From: Bacteroides sp.
Lineage (GTDB): Bacteria > Bacteroidota > Bacteroidia > Bacteroidales > Bacteroidaceae
NCBI GenBank assembly: GCA_021201335.1
Contig: JAJQFD010000016.1
Location: 113,365-177,364 of the forward strand
Length of the DNA stretch: 64,000 bases
Direction of reading: 5' to 3'
Below, in pieces: positions 63,982-64,000 of the stretch. Under the pieces are notes generated by a model. The model was given only the letters and a program-made list of their open reading frames with translations, was not told the origin of the DNA and did not search any database. A program made the translations under genes and the position numbers. Positions within the stretch are counted from its first letter, which is position 1. The number at the start of each line of letters is the position of its first letter.

Positions 63982-64000
63982 TAATAAAAGAATTCGTTTT

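Overview
The window is a chromosomal segment from a member of the order Bacteroidales (phylum Bacteroidota), AT-rich (GC in the high 30s percent by eye). The assignment rests on promoters of the Bacteroides type (-33 TTTG, -7 TAnnTTTG) and on gene families typical of the group: a NagB-LmbE fusion, an HU-CCDC81/SPOR protein, DUF3108, DUF5106 and DUF4465 proteins, a PorT-like barrel, and a Tgt without the usual zinc cysteines. The genus cannot be settled from the sequence alone. I see no prophage, insertion sequence, integrase, CRISPR array or rRNA. It is mostly a core-genome neighbourhood with a few unusual spots.

Layout. 1-8.3 kb: 5' part of uvrA (runs off the left edge), divergent from two tandem LysM/periplasmic-binding-fold paralogues and a PorT-like barrel. 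Facing these are a DUF3108 protein, an FHA/zinc-ribbon protein and a frameshifted HU-SPOR gene. 8.3-21.6 kb: ugd, an RhlE-type RNA helicase, serB, a thioredoxin-fold protein lacking the CXXC, tdh, an exonuclease/endonuclease/phosphatase pseudogene with two nonsense codons, an LptF/G permease, tgt, lon, trmN6 and tRNA-Pro(UGG). 21.7-34 kb: an AlaX-like deacylase, a Kef-type antiporter, the NagB-LmbE fusion, a nitrilase-family amidase, a frameshifted acyltransferase, a large HExxH/propeller/barrel protein and a histidine-kinase-like protein with no visible phospho-acceptor His. 34.5-43.6 kb: a CorC-type CBS protein, an NlpE-like lipoprotein, a tightly packed set (frameshifted GH18, patatin, Gfo/Idh/MocA oxidoreductase, GH13), then glgB and a YhcH-family gene on the other strand. 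43.6-54.7 kb: DUF2461, a candidate small RNA, an AI-2E-family permease, a GT2, a LolC/E permease, an aminotransferase, a sugar-isomerase-like protein, and a PhoB/PhoR-type two-component pair followed by a DUF5106 thioredoxin lipoprotein. 54.7-64 kb: a nested palindromic repeat, a cobalamin riboswitch, an ORF remnant and a DUF4465 lipoprotein, then a tripartite RND efflux operon and a Usp/GNAT/ferredoxin-like group.

Functional themes. Envelope biogenesis and surface functions dominate: LysM proteins, barrel, LptF/G, LolC/E, RND pump and OM lipoproteins. Alpha-glucan metabolism (GH13, GlgB), nucleotide-sugar and amino-sugar metabolism (Ugd, NagB-LmbE), translation quality (AlaX, TrmN6, Tgt, tRNA-Pro) and proteostasis (Lon) are also represented.

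Most interesting points. (1) A cobalamin riboswitch precedes a lone DUF4465 lipoprotein, with what may be the debris of another secreted-protein gene between them. This suggests a reduced cobamide-capture locus without its TonB receptor. (2) Four genes are broken in 64 kb: two by +1 events in T8/T9 coding-strand runs, one by a -1 event at a C4 run, one by two nonsense codons. (3) A conserved-looking outer-membrane protein combines HExxH, a TolB-like propeller and a putative barrel. (4) A roughly 100-nt terminator-ended structured element lies upstream of DUF2461. (5) A near-palindromic repeat block closes the two-component operon. No gene cluster here resembles a clearly new defence or biosynthetic system.
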